Shown one piece after another: positions 33,053-43,923 of a DNA stretch of 64,000 nt. Position 1 is the first letter of the stretch. Each line of letters begins with the position of its first letter. Under the pieces are notes generated by a model. The model saw only the letters and a program-made list of their open reading frames with translations. It was not told the DNA's origin and ran no database searches. The translations under genes and the position numbers were made by a program. The DNA is from Elephas maximus indicus. Taxonomy: Eukaryota; Chordata; Mammalia; Proboscidea; Elephantidae. The DNA is taken from the NCBI RefSeq assembly GCF_024166365.1, contig NC_064843.1, positions 60,784,532 through 60,848,531 of the forward strand. Reading direction: 5' to 3'.

Positions 33053-33211
33053 AGGAGCCCTAGTAGTGCAGTGGTTAAGAGCTGGGCTGCTAACCTAAGG
33101 GTCTGCAGTTCAAATTCACCAGCCACTGCTTGGAAACTCTGTGGGGGCAGTTCTACCCCGTCCTGTAGGGTGGCCATGAGTCTGAATTGACTTGATGGTG
33201 ATGGGTTTGGT
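33053..33211 (+). mobile_element. Afrotherian tRNA SINE inserted in an L2
   Basis: GGAGCCCTAGTAGTGCAGTG head to GGTGATGGGTTTGGT tail. TTGCACGCTCAG (33041-33052) and TTGCACCCTCAG (33212-33223) form a target-site duplication with one mismatch. The L2 3' UTR continues on both sides. Confidence 0.95.
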
Positions 33212-33274
33212 TTGCACCCTCAGTACCTAGGACAGTGCCTTGTAGGTGCTTAATGAATATTTGTTGAATTAAAC

Positions 33275-34019
33275 AGTTGAGGCAGGAAAATTCTGGAAGG
33301 CTTGATCAGGGCAGTGGAAGAGTCCAGGATATCCCTTTTGGCTGAAAATAAAAATATGCCATGTTCTGACAAAGCTTTCCAGAGTTCGAGCAGCAAACAT
33401 TTTCATACTCGGTCACACCACCGAGCCCCTGTGCCTCCTGTGGGGCGGCAGCGGGTGGGGGCCGTGTCAGGAAGAACATGACCACTAAACTGCTTTTCCT
33501 TTATACTTTTCTCCAACCCCTGAAAACAATTCTGCAAAAGAGATTTTTTATAAGACCAAGTGCCATGTAGTGCCCAATTAAGATAGACATTTGAAAATTT
33601 AAACACAGCATATAGAAAGAGCTGAAGGACAGTGCTGGGGAGTGAGATGCTGAAAGGGTCCAGACCCTTTTGGGATTCACTTTGCATATCCTGAAGAGAG
33701 ATTTCTGCAAATGCTGGTTATAGCAGGGATAGAGAGAAAGAGCTTTCAATCCAATACCTGACTGGAGGAGCCACAGAATTTGTGGTCCCAGGGCAAAATC
33801 AAAGTATGGGACCCCTGATTCAAAAATCGGGAATTCAAGATGGCAACAATAGAGCATTAAATCAAGCCTGAGACCCTTCTAAGTGTAGGGCCGTATGCAA
33901 CAACCCGGGTTGCACCCTATGAAGCTGGCCCAGGAGCCATGTGAATCTCCTGTTAGATGTCGCCTGAGACTTAAGCTTCACCAGACAAAGCACTCCAAGT
34001 TCACAATCACAGCAGCAAA
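33275..34019. other. Mostly unassigned; possible DNA-transposon remnant at 33768-33940
   Basis: The stretch with CAAGATGGCAACAATAGAGC, CCTTCTAAGTGTAGGGCC and GAAGCTGGCCC resembles a common non-autonomous mammalian DNA transposon (hAT-like), but I cannot name it with confidence. The rest has no recognisable feature. Confidence 0.3.
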
Positions 34020-34275
34020 CGCATATTGAGTGCCTGCCACGTGCCAGATACTGCTCAGGACTTCACAGATGCTGGTCACATTTTGGAATCGCAGTAAGCT
34101 TCGTGTGTCGTGCCCTCATTACAGATGAAGTGTTTTTATTTTCCTTCTTTTTTCCCCCTAGATTGTGGAATCAGGCACAGAGAGGTTAAGTATCTTGTCT
34201 CAGGTTGCAAAGCTTGAAGTAGAAGAGCCACAATTCCAAACTAGATCTGTCCAACACCAGAACCTAATTTCTTTA
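34020..34275 (-). mobile_element. MIR SINE
   Basis: Reverse-oriented MIR: GAGTGCCTGCCACGTGCCAG, CCTCATTACAGATGAAG, then GGCACAGAGAGGTTAAGTAT and GAAGTAGAAGAGCCACAATT. A T-rich stretch of about 45 bases between the two halves looks like a later small insertion. Confidence 0.75.
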
Positions 34276-34633
34276 CTTTATGATGTGTCTTCGGAATACC
34301 TTCGTGTAGAAATGTGACTATGACGCAGAATTACAGACTGATGAAGTAGCCAGGAAATGGGGCCAGTGTACAGACAGCATCAGCACGCAGAGTCAGGCAC
34401 TCAGGAGTGAGGGGTTTTTCAGTGGTCAGAATGTCTGCTGGGTTCCCTCTGTCCTGCCTTGTTCTGCCAGGGTGAGGAGGCCCTCAGCACCTTCTCAGGA
34501 GAGGGTGAAAGCAGAATTGGGAACCCAGGCTTAAAGAAATGGACAAGCAAAATGGATGGTTATCAGCCGTCAATCTGGGGGCTGTGCTGGCCATTAAACC
34601 ACAGTGGATTATGAGTAAATTCCATGATCAACT

Positions 34634-34872
34634 CTTATTTTTTAATTTTTATGAAAAACATATATAATACATTTGCCAGTTCGACATTCTACATGTACAA
34701 TTCAGTGATACAACATTAATCATGTTGTGCAACCGTGTCCAGTACCTATTGCCAAGTTTTCTATCACTGTAAACAGATAAGCACTGCTTCCTACGCAATG
34801 ACTCCCCATACGCCCTCCCATCCCTGGTGAGCACAAATAAACTTTGGCCTCTGTATATTTGCCTGTTCACTA
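34634..34872 (-). mobile_element. Short L1 3' fragment
   Basis: Minus-strand L1 3' end: TTTTTAATTTTTATGAAAAA, then CATTGTACATGTAGAATGTC-like sequence in reverse, and a stretch (GAGCACAAATAAACTTTGGC) that parallels 9215-9235 in the L1 upstream. Confidence 0.75.
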
Positions 34873-35344
34873 TCTACTCTTGATAGGACTGTTAGGTTAT
34901 CTTGAGATAACTGTGTTTGACAAGCCTAAGCCTCTTCTTCCTGCTGGCTTAGAGTATGCTGGAGGCCAAATGACTGTATTTGGGAGACGGGTAGTGGAAT
35001 TTCAAAGTTTCTCGTAATACAGTGATTCTTATCCCAGTCACTACTGAAACAACATTGTGGAGTGTGAGTTTATAGGCCTAGCAGTGTATCTCTGTGAAAC
35101 AGCCATAGGTCAGAAATTGGCTGAAAGTTCTGTCTCCCTTGTGTTTATGGAAAGCAGTGCATGGTGCTACTATGCTCAGGGCATTGTGCTCAAGACCAGT
35201 GTTATTATCAGGGAGGTGGTCCTTGTACCTAAGTTCACTCACCGGTTTCATAAACCCTGCTCAAGGACCAGCTTTCTGTCAGCTACTACATTAGGTCTGG
35301 GGCTTTAGCAGATACCTTTGCCTTGTGGAGCTTCTGATGTCAGA
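34873..35344. other. Unassigned sequence
   Basis: No repeat or exon recognised. Confidence 0.3.
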
Positions 35345-36270
35345 CAGGGAGAAAGGCAGTGTCATATAATCTCACAAGTATGAATGGAGTTGAAGATGCA
35401 ACAAGCGCTAGGAAGGAGGGCACCATAGTATGACCAGACACCATACAGTGGAATCAGCCTTGTCCAGGAGGTCACAGAAGCTTTCCATGAGGGAAGATGC
35501 TTCATTTAAGTCCTGAAGAATGAAAAGGTGAAGTGGGTGGGAGGAGGGCATTTCAGAAATAAGAAGTGGTGAGTGCAAGGCTTGGAGGCAGGAGTAAAGA
35601 AGGTGAACATGAGGAATTGCAAAAGGACCAGACAGCCGCACTGTCCAATGTGGTAGCCACTAGCTACATGTGGCTAGTTCATCTAAATTGAATAAAATTG
35701 AAAACTCAGTTCCTTAGTTGCAGTAACAACATTTCAGGTGCTCAGTAGCCACATGTGGCCACTGGCTACTGTATTGGACAGCACAGATATAGAACATTTC
35801 CATCGGTGCAGAAAGTTCCATTGGCCAGTGCTGGTCTGGAGCAAATGGAGCAGGGAGAATGAGGAGGCGGTGGCCCGGGTCAGCCGGGAGAGGGAGCTGG
35901 GCAGACTATCCATCACCTTGTCAGCCACATGAAGGCTTTGGTCTTGAGTAATGAGGAGTTGCATAAGCATTTCAACAGAGGTGGTTATGATCAGATTTGC
36001 CTTTCAGGAAGGCCCTTTGGCTGCAGCGTGGAGATCAGATTTGGGAGCTTAGTAGGTGGCCATTGCAGGAATCCCATAGAGAGTTGATGGCGGCTTGGAT
36101 GAGGAGGAGAAGGTGCTGACTGTGATTGGCTCAGAGCACAGCATCTATAGGATGTGGAGTTGGACTGGAGGGCTGTGTGGGTGGGGAAGAGGGAGGAGTC
36201 AGCAACAGCTCCTGGATCCCTAGCTTGCACACAGTTTGCTGAGCACAGTGGGGAGGAAGACTGTGAATTC
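35345..36270 (-). mobile_element. L2 LINE fragment, split by a MER20-like element
   Basis: The sequence reads as reverse-complement L2 coding sequence: GGCTTGGAGGCAGGAGTAAA, then after the inserted transposon CATGAAGGCTTTGGTCTTGA, GGTTATGATCAGATTTGCCT, GGCCATTGCAGGAATCCCAT and GATGGCGGCTTGGATGAGGA. These blocks are the usual order in L2. It is old and without an open frame. Confidence 0.7.
35638..35842 (-). mobile_element. MER20-like hAT-Charlie non-autonomous DNA transposon
   Basis: The ends CACTGTCCAATGTGGTAGCC and CCATTGGCCAGTGCTG are inverted-repeat-like. The inside has AGCCACATGTGGCCACTGGC and ATAGAACATTTCCATCGGTG, both typical of MER20. It lies cleanly within an L2, whose sequence resumes afterwards. 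Confidence 0.78.
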
Positions 36271-36764
36271 AGCCTGGAGCTCCTTGACTTTGAGCTATCC
36301 CTGAGCCTTCAGAAGAAAATATGAAATAAGCAGTTGGAAAATGACTGACTTCTGCTATCATCATCGTTTCATAGGCAAAATATACTTTAATATTAAAAAT
36401 AAAATGGATACTTCAGTTTTGTATAAAACTCACCATCACGCCCTTAATTTCCCCTGACCAGCACCGCCTCCATGATCTTGCAGGTTCTCCATTTCTAACC
36501 TGAGGTTCACGGCCAGATACCCACCAAGGGCAGATACCCATCAATTCTCCCCCTCCTCTTGGCCCCACCTCCTACCCCCAAGCAGCTGAGCTTCAGCTCA
36601 CGGAAGCAGGGGAGAGAATCCTAGGATTGCTTGAAAGGATGGAGTGATGGTGCAGTGTGAAGAGCTCAGTGTTGCAAACCCTGATTTCTGCTCTAAAGGA
36701 AGCCAGATAGCAACGTGGACTGGACACGCGGTGTTGTTATTAGAGCAGCACCCTTTTCCAAACT
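36271..36764. other. Unassigned sequence
   Basis: No recognisable repeat, exon or regulatory element. Confidence 0.3.
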
Positions 36765-37100
36765 ATTTCACCACCATTAACATAAGCTCACTGCCCCCTA
36801 AGCTTCTCATCTAACTTTTCGTGTTGCTGTTGTCAATTTGATCACTATAGATAATTCTTTAAAAGAGCAAATGATCAAGACAAACATTCTTCACTAATTA
36901 AACTAAACCATTTAGTGTTGGAGCCCTGGTGGCACAGTGGTTAAGAGCTCAGCTGCTCACCAGAGGTTGGCAGTTAGAATCCACCAGCCAGCCACTCCTT
37001 GAAAACCCTATGGGGCAGTTCTGCTCTGTCCTATAGTTTAGTTTGAAGATGACTTAAGGGGTTAGTTTTAGTTTAAGGTTTAAAGATTCCCTCAGGGCCT
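36765..37100 (-). mobile_element. L1 3' UTR fragment, split by a SINE
   Basis: CATTAACATAAGCTCACTGC, TGTTGTCAATTTGATCACTA and AGGTTTAAAGATTCCCTCAG match, in order, the L1 3' UTR at about 8345-8540. The SINE at 36918 sits between the last two of these. Confidence 0.75.
36918..37039 (+). mobile_element. Afrotherian tRNA SINE lacking its tail
   Basis: GGAGCCCTGGTGGCACAGTG to CTGCTCTGTCCTATAG. The GTCGGAATCGACTCGA tail is absent, and L1 sequence (TTTAGTTTGAAG) follows at once, with TTTAGTG on the left. The tail may have been lost after insertion or in an unusual integration. Confidence 0.88.
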
Positions 37101-38658
37101 TTTACCAGTCTTGAACATGGGTACTCCTATCCATTTACATTTGGAAAACACACTTAGGATAAGTAATCACTCGTAGCAAGTGAATAAATGGTGGAAAGGG
37201 TTTGGCTCCAGGTATATTTGATGGCAAAGGCTAACTCCCAACTGCCAAGCTATGTGTCGTTCCGTTTCGGGTTCCGCAGTCAGCGGCCTACATGCCAAAT
37301 GTATCACATTGCCTGATAGGGCTCAGTCTCAGTGGGCTGATTCAGTGTATTCGGGAGCCCCATCCCCTGAGGCTGTTTACGCCTCAAGCTCAGCGCAGAC
37401 TTCGCTGTAGTGAACTCCCGGGAAATCTGGTTTCATGGCTTCTCTCTGAAATAGAAATCACGATGATAAATATTTTTTTCATGTTTTATAGTTTTGTGAA
37501 GACTTTCCGCACCATCCTCTGACCTCACTCTTTTGTGTGCCTCGAAGTCTACCATTAACCTTCTTCTGGTTAACCAAGGAGATATGGGGAGGGGAGAGGG
37601 AGGGAGGTGGAGGTGTGAATGGGAGGCTCCTGAGGGAATGTTTTTATCCTGGTTTCTCCATCATGAATGACAGCATGGGGTTTTGGGTGGTGTTTTGGGT
37701 TTTTTGCTCATTTTGGTTTTGTTCCTTAATGCAGAACCTGTAACAGGACTGTGAACTCAGGAACTAAGAACACAGGGAGGCTGTGGAGCCCAGGACCTGG
37801 AAGTCTCAGGGAAGCTGGAAGGGAAGGGGGCTGACAGACCAGGCCCTGGGGCTGTGCTAGGGGGACCTGGGAGATGGGGAGTCAGCTTGTGACTGAGGTG
37901 TGCCCCAAGACTGGGGTTACACCTACCGCTGGTGGCCTGGTCCTCTGTGCCCAGGAACCCCCTTCCCTTCATCACCCCATGCAGCCCCTCTGCTGTGGCT
38001 ACTTGTCACCTTCCCTCCCGGGTCTCTGCCCCAAGCCCCTCAAGACTGGGGCTGAGTCCCACCCAGAGGGGAGCCGGGGTTGGGAGAGCCCCAGTCTCAC
38101 CTGTAAAGGAGAAAGGTGTTTGGGAATCTTAGTTCTGCATTCTTCACCCCCTTTTCCTCCACTCCTAGAATTTAAAAGTTCACACTCCACTTACTATAAA
38201 ACCCTACCTCAGGGGATTATACCGGCTTTTGTGGATTGTTGATTAGCCCTGACTTCCGCTTACCTGTGTGGTCTCAGGAAATGACCACTGAAAACCAAAC
38301 CTGCAAGTAAACTACTGAGAAAGAGTCTTTACTGGGACAGAACAATTCACCAATGTTTTCTCTCACCTTGTGTTAGTTCCTGGCGGAGAATAAGCCTCCT
38401 TTATAGTAAACTGGGGATTTCCTGTTCACAGGGGATCTTTCATTTCTCTGGTGCAGTTTTCATTCGACAGGAATTCAGGGATAGTATGAATTAACAAGCA
38501 CATGCTCATGTGGAGCAAAGGCTTGCTTTGTGTCATTCCTGGGTTTTCATTTTCCCTTTTTTTTAAAAGCCAAATTTCACTGTTTTAGGCACAAACAAAA
38601 CTGTCATTGAATTTTGGGAGGCTTGGGACTTGTGTCGATGGCACTGGGGTTTGGATTG
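37101..38658. other. Unassigned, mostly unique-looking sequence
   Basis: About 1.5 kb without a repeat I can name. Opposing frames near 37757-38242 overlap each other in GC-rich sequence and lack domains. No good exon was found. Confidence 0.35.
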
Positions 38659-38668
38659 GGACTTGTGA

Positions 38669-38837
38669 GGAAACCCTGGTGGCGTAGTGGTTAAGTGCTA
38701 CGGCTGCTAGCCAAGGGGCCAGCCGTTCGAATCCGCCAGGCGCTCCTTGGAAACTGCATGGGGCAGTTCTACTCTGTCTTATAGGGTCACTATGTGTGGG
38801 AATCGACTCGACAGCACTGGGTTTGGTTTTGGTTTTA
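38669..38837 (+). mobile_element. Afrotherian tRNA SINE, well preserved
   Basis: GGAAACCCTGGTGGCGTAGT head, CCGTTCGAATCCGCCAGGCG (a fine B box) and TCGACTCGACAGCACTGGG tail with TTTGGTTTTGGTTTTA. GGACTTGTGA at 38659-38668 and 38838-38847 is an exact target-site duplication. Confidence 0.96.
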
Positions 38838-38847
38838 GGACTTGTGA

Positions 38848-39259
38848 TTACAATCAACATGTGGTCTAGTCCATAGCCTTCCTGGTTTGTGTTTTTCCTC
38901 TGAACCTCATGAAATTTCTAGAAAGGAAAGTAATGCTGCAGAAGCTATAATTTCACTCGCGAGGGGGAAAGCCCTTTGTGCGGGGGTCTACCTGATTTAC
39001 TTGGAAAGGAAATAATTTTAGAAATGCAGAAGGTGTTACCACTGAGCGTTTATAAATGGTCTATAGGAGCATGACCCCCTGTCAGTGCTGTGAAAGGCAT
39101 AGTATTCAGTGTTCAAGGAGGACAGTGAATGAAAGTTTGTGAGTGTTTATATAGACAAAGATTTTAAATAACAAACAACTTTAAAAATGATTGAGTCCTA
39201 TCACCTAATTTTACAGAAGGGAAACTGAGCCCTAGAAAAATTAAATTATATGTATACCG
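38848..39259. other. Unassigned, with a short MIR-like piece
   Basis: The stretch 39186-39250 (CCTAATTTTACAGAAGGGAA, ACTGAGCCCTAGAAAAATTA) resembles part of a reverse MIR. Nothing else was recognised. Confidence 0.4.
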
Positions 39260-39266
39260 CCAAACT

Positions 39267-39467
39267 CAAAAAACCAAACCCATTGCGTTTGATTCTGACT
39301 CATAGTGACCCTATAGGACAGAGTATAACTGCCCCATAGGGTTTCCAAGGCTGTAAATCTTTACGGAGGCAGACTGCCACATCTTCTTCCCACAGAGCGG
39401 CTGGTGGGTTCAAACTGCTCGACCTTTCAGTTAGCAGCCAAGAACTTAACCACTGCGCCACTAGGGC
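39267..39467 (-). mobile_element. Afrotherian tRNA SINE, long subfamily
   Basis: Starts at the AAACCAAACC tail complement and ends at the head AGCCCTAGTGGCGCAGTGGT on the minus strand. It has the extra ATTTACAGCC segment. Confidence 0.93.
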
Positions 39468-39573
39468 TGCTAATTGTGTGCCCAAGTTCTTGTAACTAGC
39501 ATTTTTAATATTTTGGGTCTGTTAACTATGTTCTTGGCTTGGTGCTGGGATTTTTATCTGTTTTACTCCATTT

Positions 39574-39778
39574 GTTGTGTAGTTGTGTGCTGTTGAGTCA
39601 ATTCCGACTCATAGCAACCCTATATGATAGAGTAGAACTGACCCATAGGGTTTCATAGGCTGTAATCTTTACAAGAGTAGATTGCCAAGTCTTTTCTCCC
39701 GTGGAGCAGCTGGTGGATTTGAACCACCAACCTTTCAGTTAGCAGTCAGTTGCTTAACCACTGTGCCATCAGGGCTTC
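39574..39778 (-). mobile_element. Afrotherian tRNA SINE, long subfamily, with target-site duplication
   Basis: Tail GAGTCGGAATTGACTCAACA and head GAAGCCCTGATGGCACAGTG on the minus strand. TTTTACTCCATTT (39561-39573) and TTTTACTTCATTT (39779-39791) flank it as a target-site duplication with one mismatch. Confidence 0.95.
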
Positions 39779-39825
39779 TTTTACTTCATTTAGGATTCCC
39801 ATATAGTTTGGTGAGCTAGGTCCCA

Positions 39826-39915
39826 TCAACCCCATTTTACAGATGAGTAAACTTGTCTCAAGTTACAAAGCTAGGAAGTGGTGTCAGAGCCGGGACTGGA
39901 AACCAGGACTGGCTG
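39826..39915 (-). mobile_element. MIR SINE fragment
   Basis: CCCCATTTTACAGATGAGTA, then CTCAAGTTACAAAGCTAGGA and GTGTCAGAGCCGGGACTGGA are the classic reverse MIR core. Confidence 0.75.
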
Positions 39916-40209
39916 ATCGGAAGCCCAGTGTGGTCTTTCTGTGATGCATCCCAAACACAGGTCTGAAACCACATCTCCTGGGGCAGATGCTGGACTTGGA
40001 GCACTCTGAGGCCATCTGGGAATTGTCTAGCCCCAGCAGCCATAACTAAAACCACACCAAGCAATAGAGCCATAGGCTGGAGGCATTTGGAGGAAGGAAA
40101 TCTATTCAGAGAGTTGAAGAACTTCTGGGACCTTGGAGGGCCCCTCAGGGTACAAGAAAGAAACTGAGGCCCAAAGAAACCAGACGAGTCTGAAGGAGGA
40201 TTGTGTCAA

Positions 40210-40560
40210 AGGCCTCCTGACTTTCCTACAACTCCAGGGCCTTTGACAATCTGGTGAAGCCCATGGGTCCCATCCTAGAAGAATGTTTTCAAATACATAG
40301 GATTATAAAGAAACCAATGATACTGAAATAGTTATTTAAAATATTTAAAAATCCTTTTTGTGAGATATATGTGTTTATTAATTCGTTGAATAGCAATTTT
40401 TGGTGGCTGTAATACTTACTTTGATTCTGAGGTAGTGGAGGGTGTAACAATGTTTGGAGATATCTGCAACAATTGTACTGTGATATGAAAATACCTGTGC
40501 CTTCTCTTGGCGATGTATTTACAGATACCAGTAACATGACTGATCTGTGGGAAATGCTAA
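40210..40560. mobile_element. Probable DNA-transposon remnant, family not named
   Basis: The stretch CAATCTGGTGAAGCCCATGG followed by AATGTTTTCAAATACATAGG and AATATTTAAAAATCC corresponds to a dispersed mammalian repeat that I recall as a hAT-type element. The family name and strand are uncertain. Confidence 0.4.
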
Positions 40561-40904
40561 GTTTCAGATTGAGGCTTTTGAAAATCAAGATGTAACTGTT
40601 TTCCCATCTATGTTTGTGGAACTCCCTGGATTCTGCCCATGGACACCTGTGAACCCTGTGTAAGCACCCCGTTAATCTGGCCAGCTCTCTTCCAGTGCTC
40701 TGCAGTGACCTCTGAGGTTACCACTGGATCTCAGGTCCTGCCAAGCTAAGAGGGTAAAGTGGTGGGTGGTGAGGTCTTGGGAAAATCAGGAGAGACCCAG
40801 CTGGACAATGGTTGTGACCTGCAGTGCAGTGGGTTTCTCTTACATATGGCCTTTCTGGCCCTGGTTGTGCAATTCTGCTAAAAATGATTGTTTGGGCCTC
40901 AGCC

Positions 40905-41090
40905 TGCCCTGTGATTGGTCTGTTTTATACACCTTGAAGGGATTGGTCAATTTGCTATTCAAATAGTGGCTTGAAAATCTACCCGATAGGTTTGAGTGAC
41001 TTGCAGTCCACTGAGGGAATTGGTTGGTTTGTAGCCCTGCTGGGAGGAACATGGCTTGAAATTGACAAGGAATTTGTTTATATAAGCAGC
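40905..41090 (+). promoter_or_regulatory. Promoter-like cluster: ATTGG boxes and a TATA box
   Basis: Inverted CCAAT boxes occur as GTGATTGGTC (about 40911), GGGATTGGTC (about 40940) and GGAATTGGTT (about 41018). They are followed by TTTATATAAG at about 41076. The next kilobase is GC-rich with no clear repeat family. This layout suits a retroviral-type U3 promoter or a stand-alone promoter. There is no proof of transcription. Confidence 0.35.
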
Positions 41091-42230
41091 CAACCCCACC
41101 AAAGGTTTTTGGAGAGAGAAGAGAGAAAGGAGGAGGGAGGGAACTTCCTAAAAGGGCTGTAATATGGGTCAAGGTCGTAACACTGAAGACAGTGGAGGCC
41201 CAGAAGGAGCCCCGTGGCAGAGAGATGGGGGCAAGCACCGTAGAACCGAGTGGCAGAGAAATGGCGGCAGCAGTACAGGCCTCGGAAACGCTGACACCCG
41301 CCCACGGTGGTGGTGGGTGACTAGGCTCACAGAGTGGAGCTGGGGACCCCCAGGCAGGAGGTGCCAATGACACTAGGCACCCTGTAACGGGGAAATAGGC
41401 GCAGTCTGGGCCCCTGCAGGTGGATGCCTGAACAGAGCAAGCGGCAATGTGGTGGGTCGAGCTGGCCTGCCTTTGGCAGCAGCAGATGCCCTGACTGTGC
41501 TGAGAGCTATAACCCTAAGGCCAAGAGGGGGCCAGGTCTGAGGGCTGAGAGGAGGCCAAGAGGAGGTCTGTCCTGAAGGAGTGTGCATGGCAGAGAGGGG
41601 GCATGCGTGACTGAGAAGGACCAGCTTGCTTGCATGGCCAAGTGGGGTCTGCTCGCGTGGCACAGAGCCGCTGAGAGAGCTGTTGTGGCTGGAAGCTGCC
41701 TTGCACTGAAAAAGGGAAGGATGTGGTGCAGAAATGTTATTGCCAGGAGAGAAAACACTGATAATGATCTTGAAGTAGAAGACTTTCTAGGAGTTGGGAT
41801 AACTCCTCATGTCTTGGCTATGGGGATCTGTTTAGGAAGGCAGCTGTGTTGTATGACCCTGGAAATTTCACATCTGCATATCCTTTGCCTTGTTTTTATG
41901 AGAGAGGAAATGACTACAAAGTACGATGATATACTGTTGTTGTTGTTTTTCCAAGAAAGGTATTTCCAGGTACTCTTCTGTGGTCAATCTCCAGAAAGCC
42001 TGTACTTACACCCATAATGCTGCTTACAGCTAAGGTTGCGAAGTCTAGTCATCAGTGAGAGGTTACATTTCTCAAGATGGGCTGGTTACTAAGGTAGGGC
42101 GCGTTAAAATACATTTTAAATAAAGTCCTCCAAAAACCTGTTAAATTGTTCAGGTTTTAGTGTCTAAATGGTTAACCCTTCCTTATCTGGGCTCTGCACA
42201 TGGCCAGAACCCTTAGGAGCACATCAGACC
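41091..42230. other. Unassigned sequence downstream of the promoter-like cluster
   Basis: Overlapping frames of up to 144 codons occur (41583-42017 plus, 41373-41758 minus), without recognisable domains. The GGCAGAGA motif recurs at about 41216, 41252 and 41590, suggesting faint internal repetition. It might be an unrecognised LTR element or the body of a non-coding transcript. Confidence 0.3.
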
Positions 42231-42231
42231 G

Positions 42232-42730
42232 TCATGGATTGAATTGTGTGTCCACAAAATGTGTGTCAATTTGGCTAGGCCATGATTCCCAGTATTGTGT
42301 GATTGTCCAACATTTTGTCATCCAGTGTGATTTTCCTATGTGTTGTAAATCCTACCTCTATGATGTTAATGAGGTGGGATTAGTAGCAGTTAATGAGGCA
42401 GGATTAGGTTGTGCTTTAAATCAGTCTCTTTTGAGATCTAGAAGAGAGAAGCTATCGGAGAGACCTGGGGACCCCACACCACCAAAAAACAAGAGCCAGG
42501 AGAATAGCACGTCCTGTGGACTTGGGGTCCCTGCTCTAAAAAGCTCCTTCACTGAGGAAGACTGATGACAAAGACCTTCCCCCAGAGCTGCCAGAGAGAG
42601 AAAGCCTTCCCCTGGAGCTGGCACCCTGAATTTGGACTTCTAGCCTCCTAGACTGTGAGAATAAATTTATCTTTGCTAAAGCCATCCACTTGTGGTATTT
42701 CTGTTATAACAGCACTAGATAACCAAGACA
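42232..42730 (+). mobile_element. Solitary MaLR-type LTR
   Basis: Begins TCATGGATTGAATTGTGTGT, includes TTGGCTAGGCCATGATTCCC and CTATGTGTTGTAAATCCTAC, and ends GCACTAGATAACCAAGACA. The same family as 14861-15353, with a longer middle. No internal retroviral genes. Confidence 0.8.
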
Positions 42731-43542
42731 CAGACAAAGTGACCTGTAAAGAATTAAAAAATTATTATTGGTAAAATATTCAATGGATGGATGGCACTAG
42801 ATTGTCCTGCGTTTCCCATGAACGCCTTGAGGGAAGGGTCAGATGGAGCCGGTCTGTTCTTGGGTGTGTGCCCAGCACCTAACCCAATGCCAGGTACCAA
42901 ATGTGTATTAAAAAAATGATTGTTGATTAGTGTAAATAGCAAAGTTTAAAAATAACCATTGATGTAATTAACGACTGTTTTTGAGAATTCAAGAAAGTGT
43001 TGGTTCTGCCTGTGAATGCTCACCCTTTCCTCCCGTGTCCTCGGTGCCTCCCTTGCCCTTACTTGCCATGAGCCACACTCATCAATCTGCATGCCAGACT
43101 GGTCTCTTCTAAAACATGATCCGACTTCATCACTGGGGTAGTCCATACTGGGAGTGTAAATGTATGTGCGTCATGGCTGCTCACCAGGTATTCAGTGGGG
43201 CCCACTGTGTACGTGGATGCCAGGATGTCAAGTCTGCATACATCACAGGAGGAGAACCTGAGTGCTTGGTAGTGTTTTGTCAAAGGGAGGGAACAGTGGC
43301 CATCTGTCCACATATGGCAGCTGCTTCCTCACCCAGGAACTCGTGGCAGAGAGGCTGCTAGTGCTCGGGGCTCAGTTTTCTAGGGTTCCCCAAGTTGGCA
43401 GTGGGGCATTTCTGCAAAATCCAGCTTGAGCTTACCCTGGTGGTCTTGTTCCTCTTCCACATTCTAAAAACAAATATTTCTATTATATTAGAGTGGTAAC
43501 TGGGAAAACCTTCCATTTTTAACAGGGTTTGCATTGGTGTGG
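42731..43542. other. Unassigned sequence
   Basis: No repeat or exon recognised with confidence. Opposing short frames near 43059-43361 have no domain. Confidence 0.3.
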
Positions 43543-43923
43543 TATCTTAGTTATCTAGTGCTGCTGTAACAGAAATATCCAAGTGGGTGGCTTTAACAAA
43601 CAGCTTTAGTTTCTCACTGTTTAGGAGAAGTTGGAATTCAGGGTATGAGGTGTAGGTGAAGGCCTTCTCTCTGTCCACGTCTGTTTTACCTGGCTCCTTG
43701 GTGATGGTCGTGTGGCATGGCATCTGTCTTCCCCATCTCCGTTTGCTTCTCTCTCCTCATCTGCTCTTTTTATGTTTCAAAGGTGATTGGCTTAAAATAC
43801 ACCCACACTAATATGGCCTCTTAACAAAGAAAACCCATTCCAAAATGAGGTTTTAACCACAGGTTTATAGGGGTTAGGATTTACAACACATATTTTTGGG
43901 GGGCACAATTCAGTCTATATAGC
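43543..43923 (-). mobile_element. MLT1/MaLR-type LTR
   Basis: Starts with TATCTTAGTTATCTAGTGCT and GTAACAGAAATATCCAAGTG. It ends with GGGGTTAGGATTTACAACAC, ATATTTTTGGGGGGCACAAT and TCAGTCTATATAGC. This is the standard reverse reading of an MLT1-like LTR. It is more diverged than the LTR at 42232, from which it is about 0.8 kb away in the opposite orientation. Confidence 0.75.

Larger units (their letters stand above)
31195..33274 (+). mobile_element. Long L2 LINE, RT region to 3' end
   Basis: About 1.7 kb of L2 once later insertions are set aside. The RT region is suggested near 31480-32020 (ACCCACTCCAAACCAGATTT corresponds to 'NPLQSGFRP'). The stretch CCCATCTCAGTAAATGGAGC near 32165 and the C-terminal 'GTCACGTGTCATTTCTTCGC' region match known L2. 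The 3' UTR ends in TGCTTAATGAATATTTGTTG. A minisatellite and a SINE lie inside. Stops are frequent. Confidence 0.75.
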
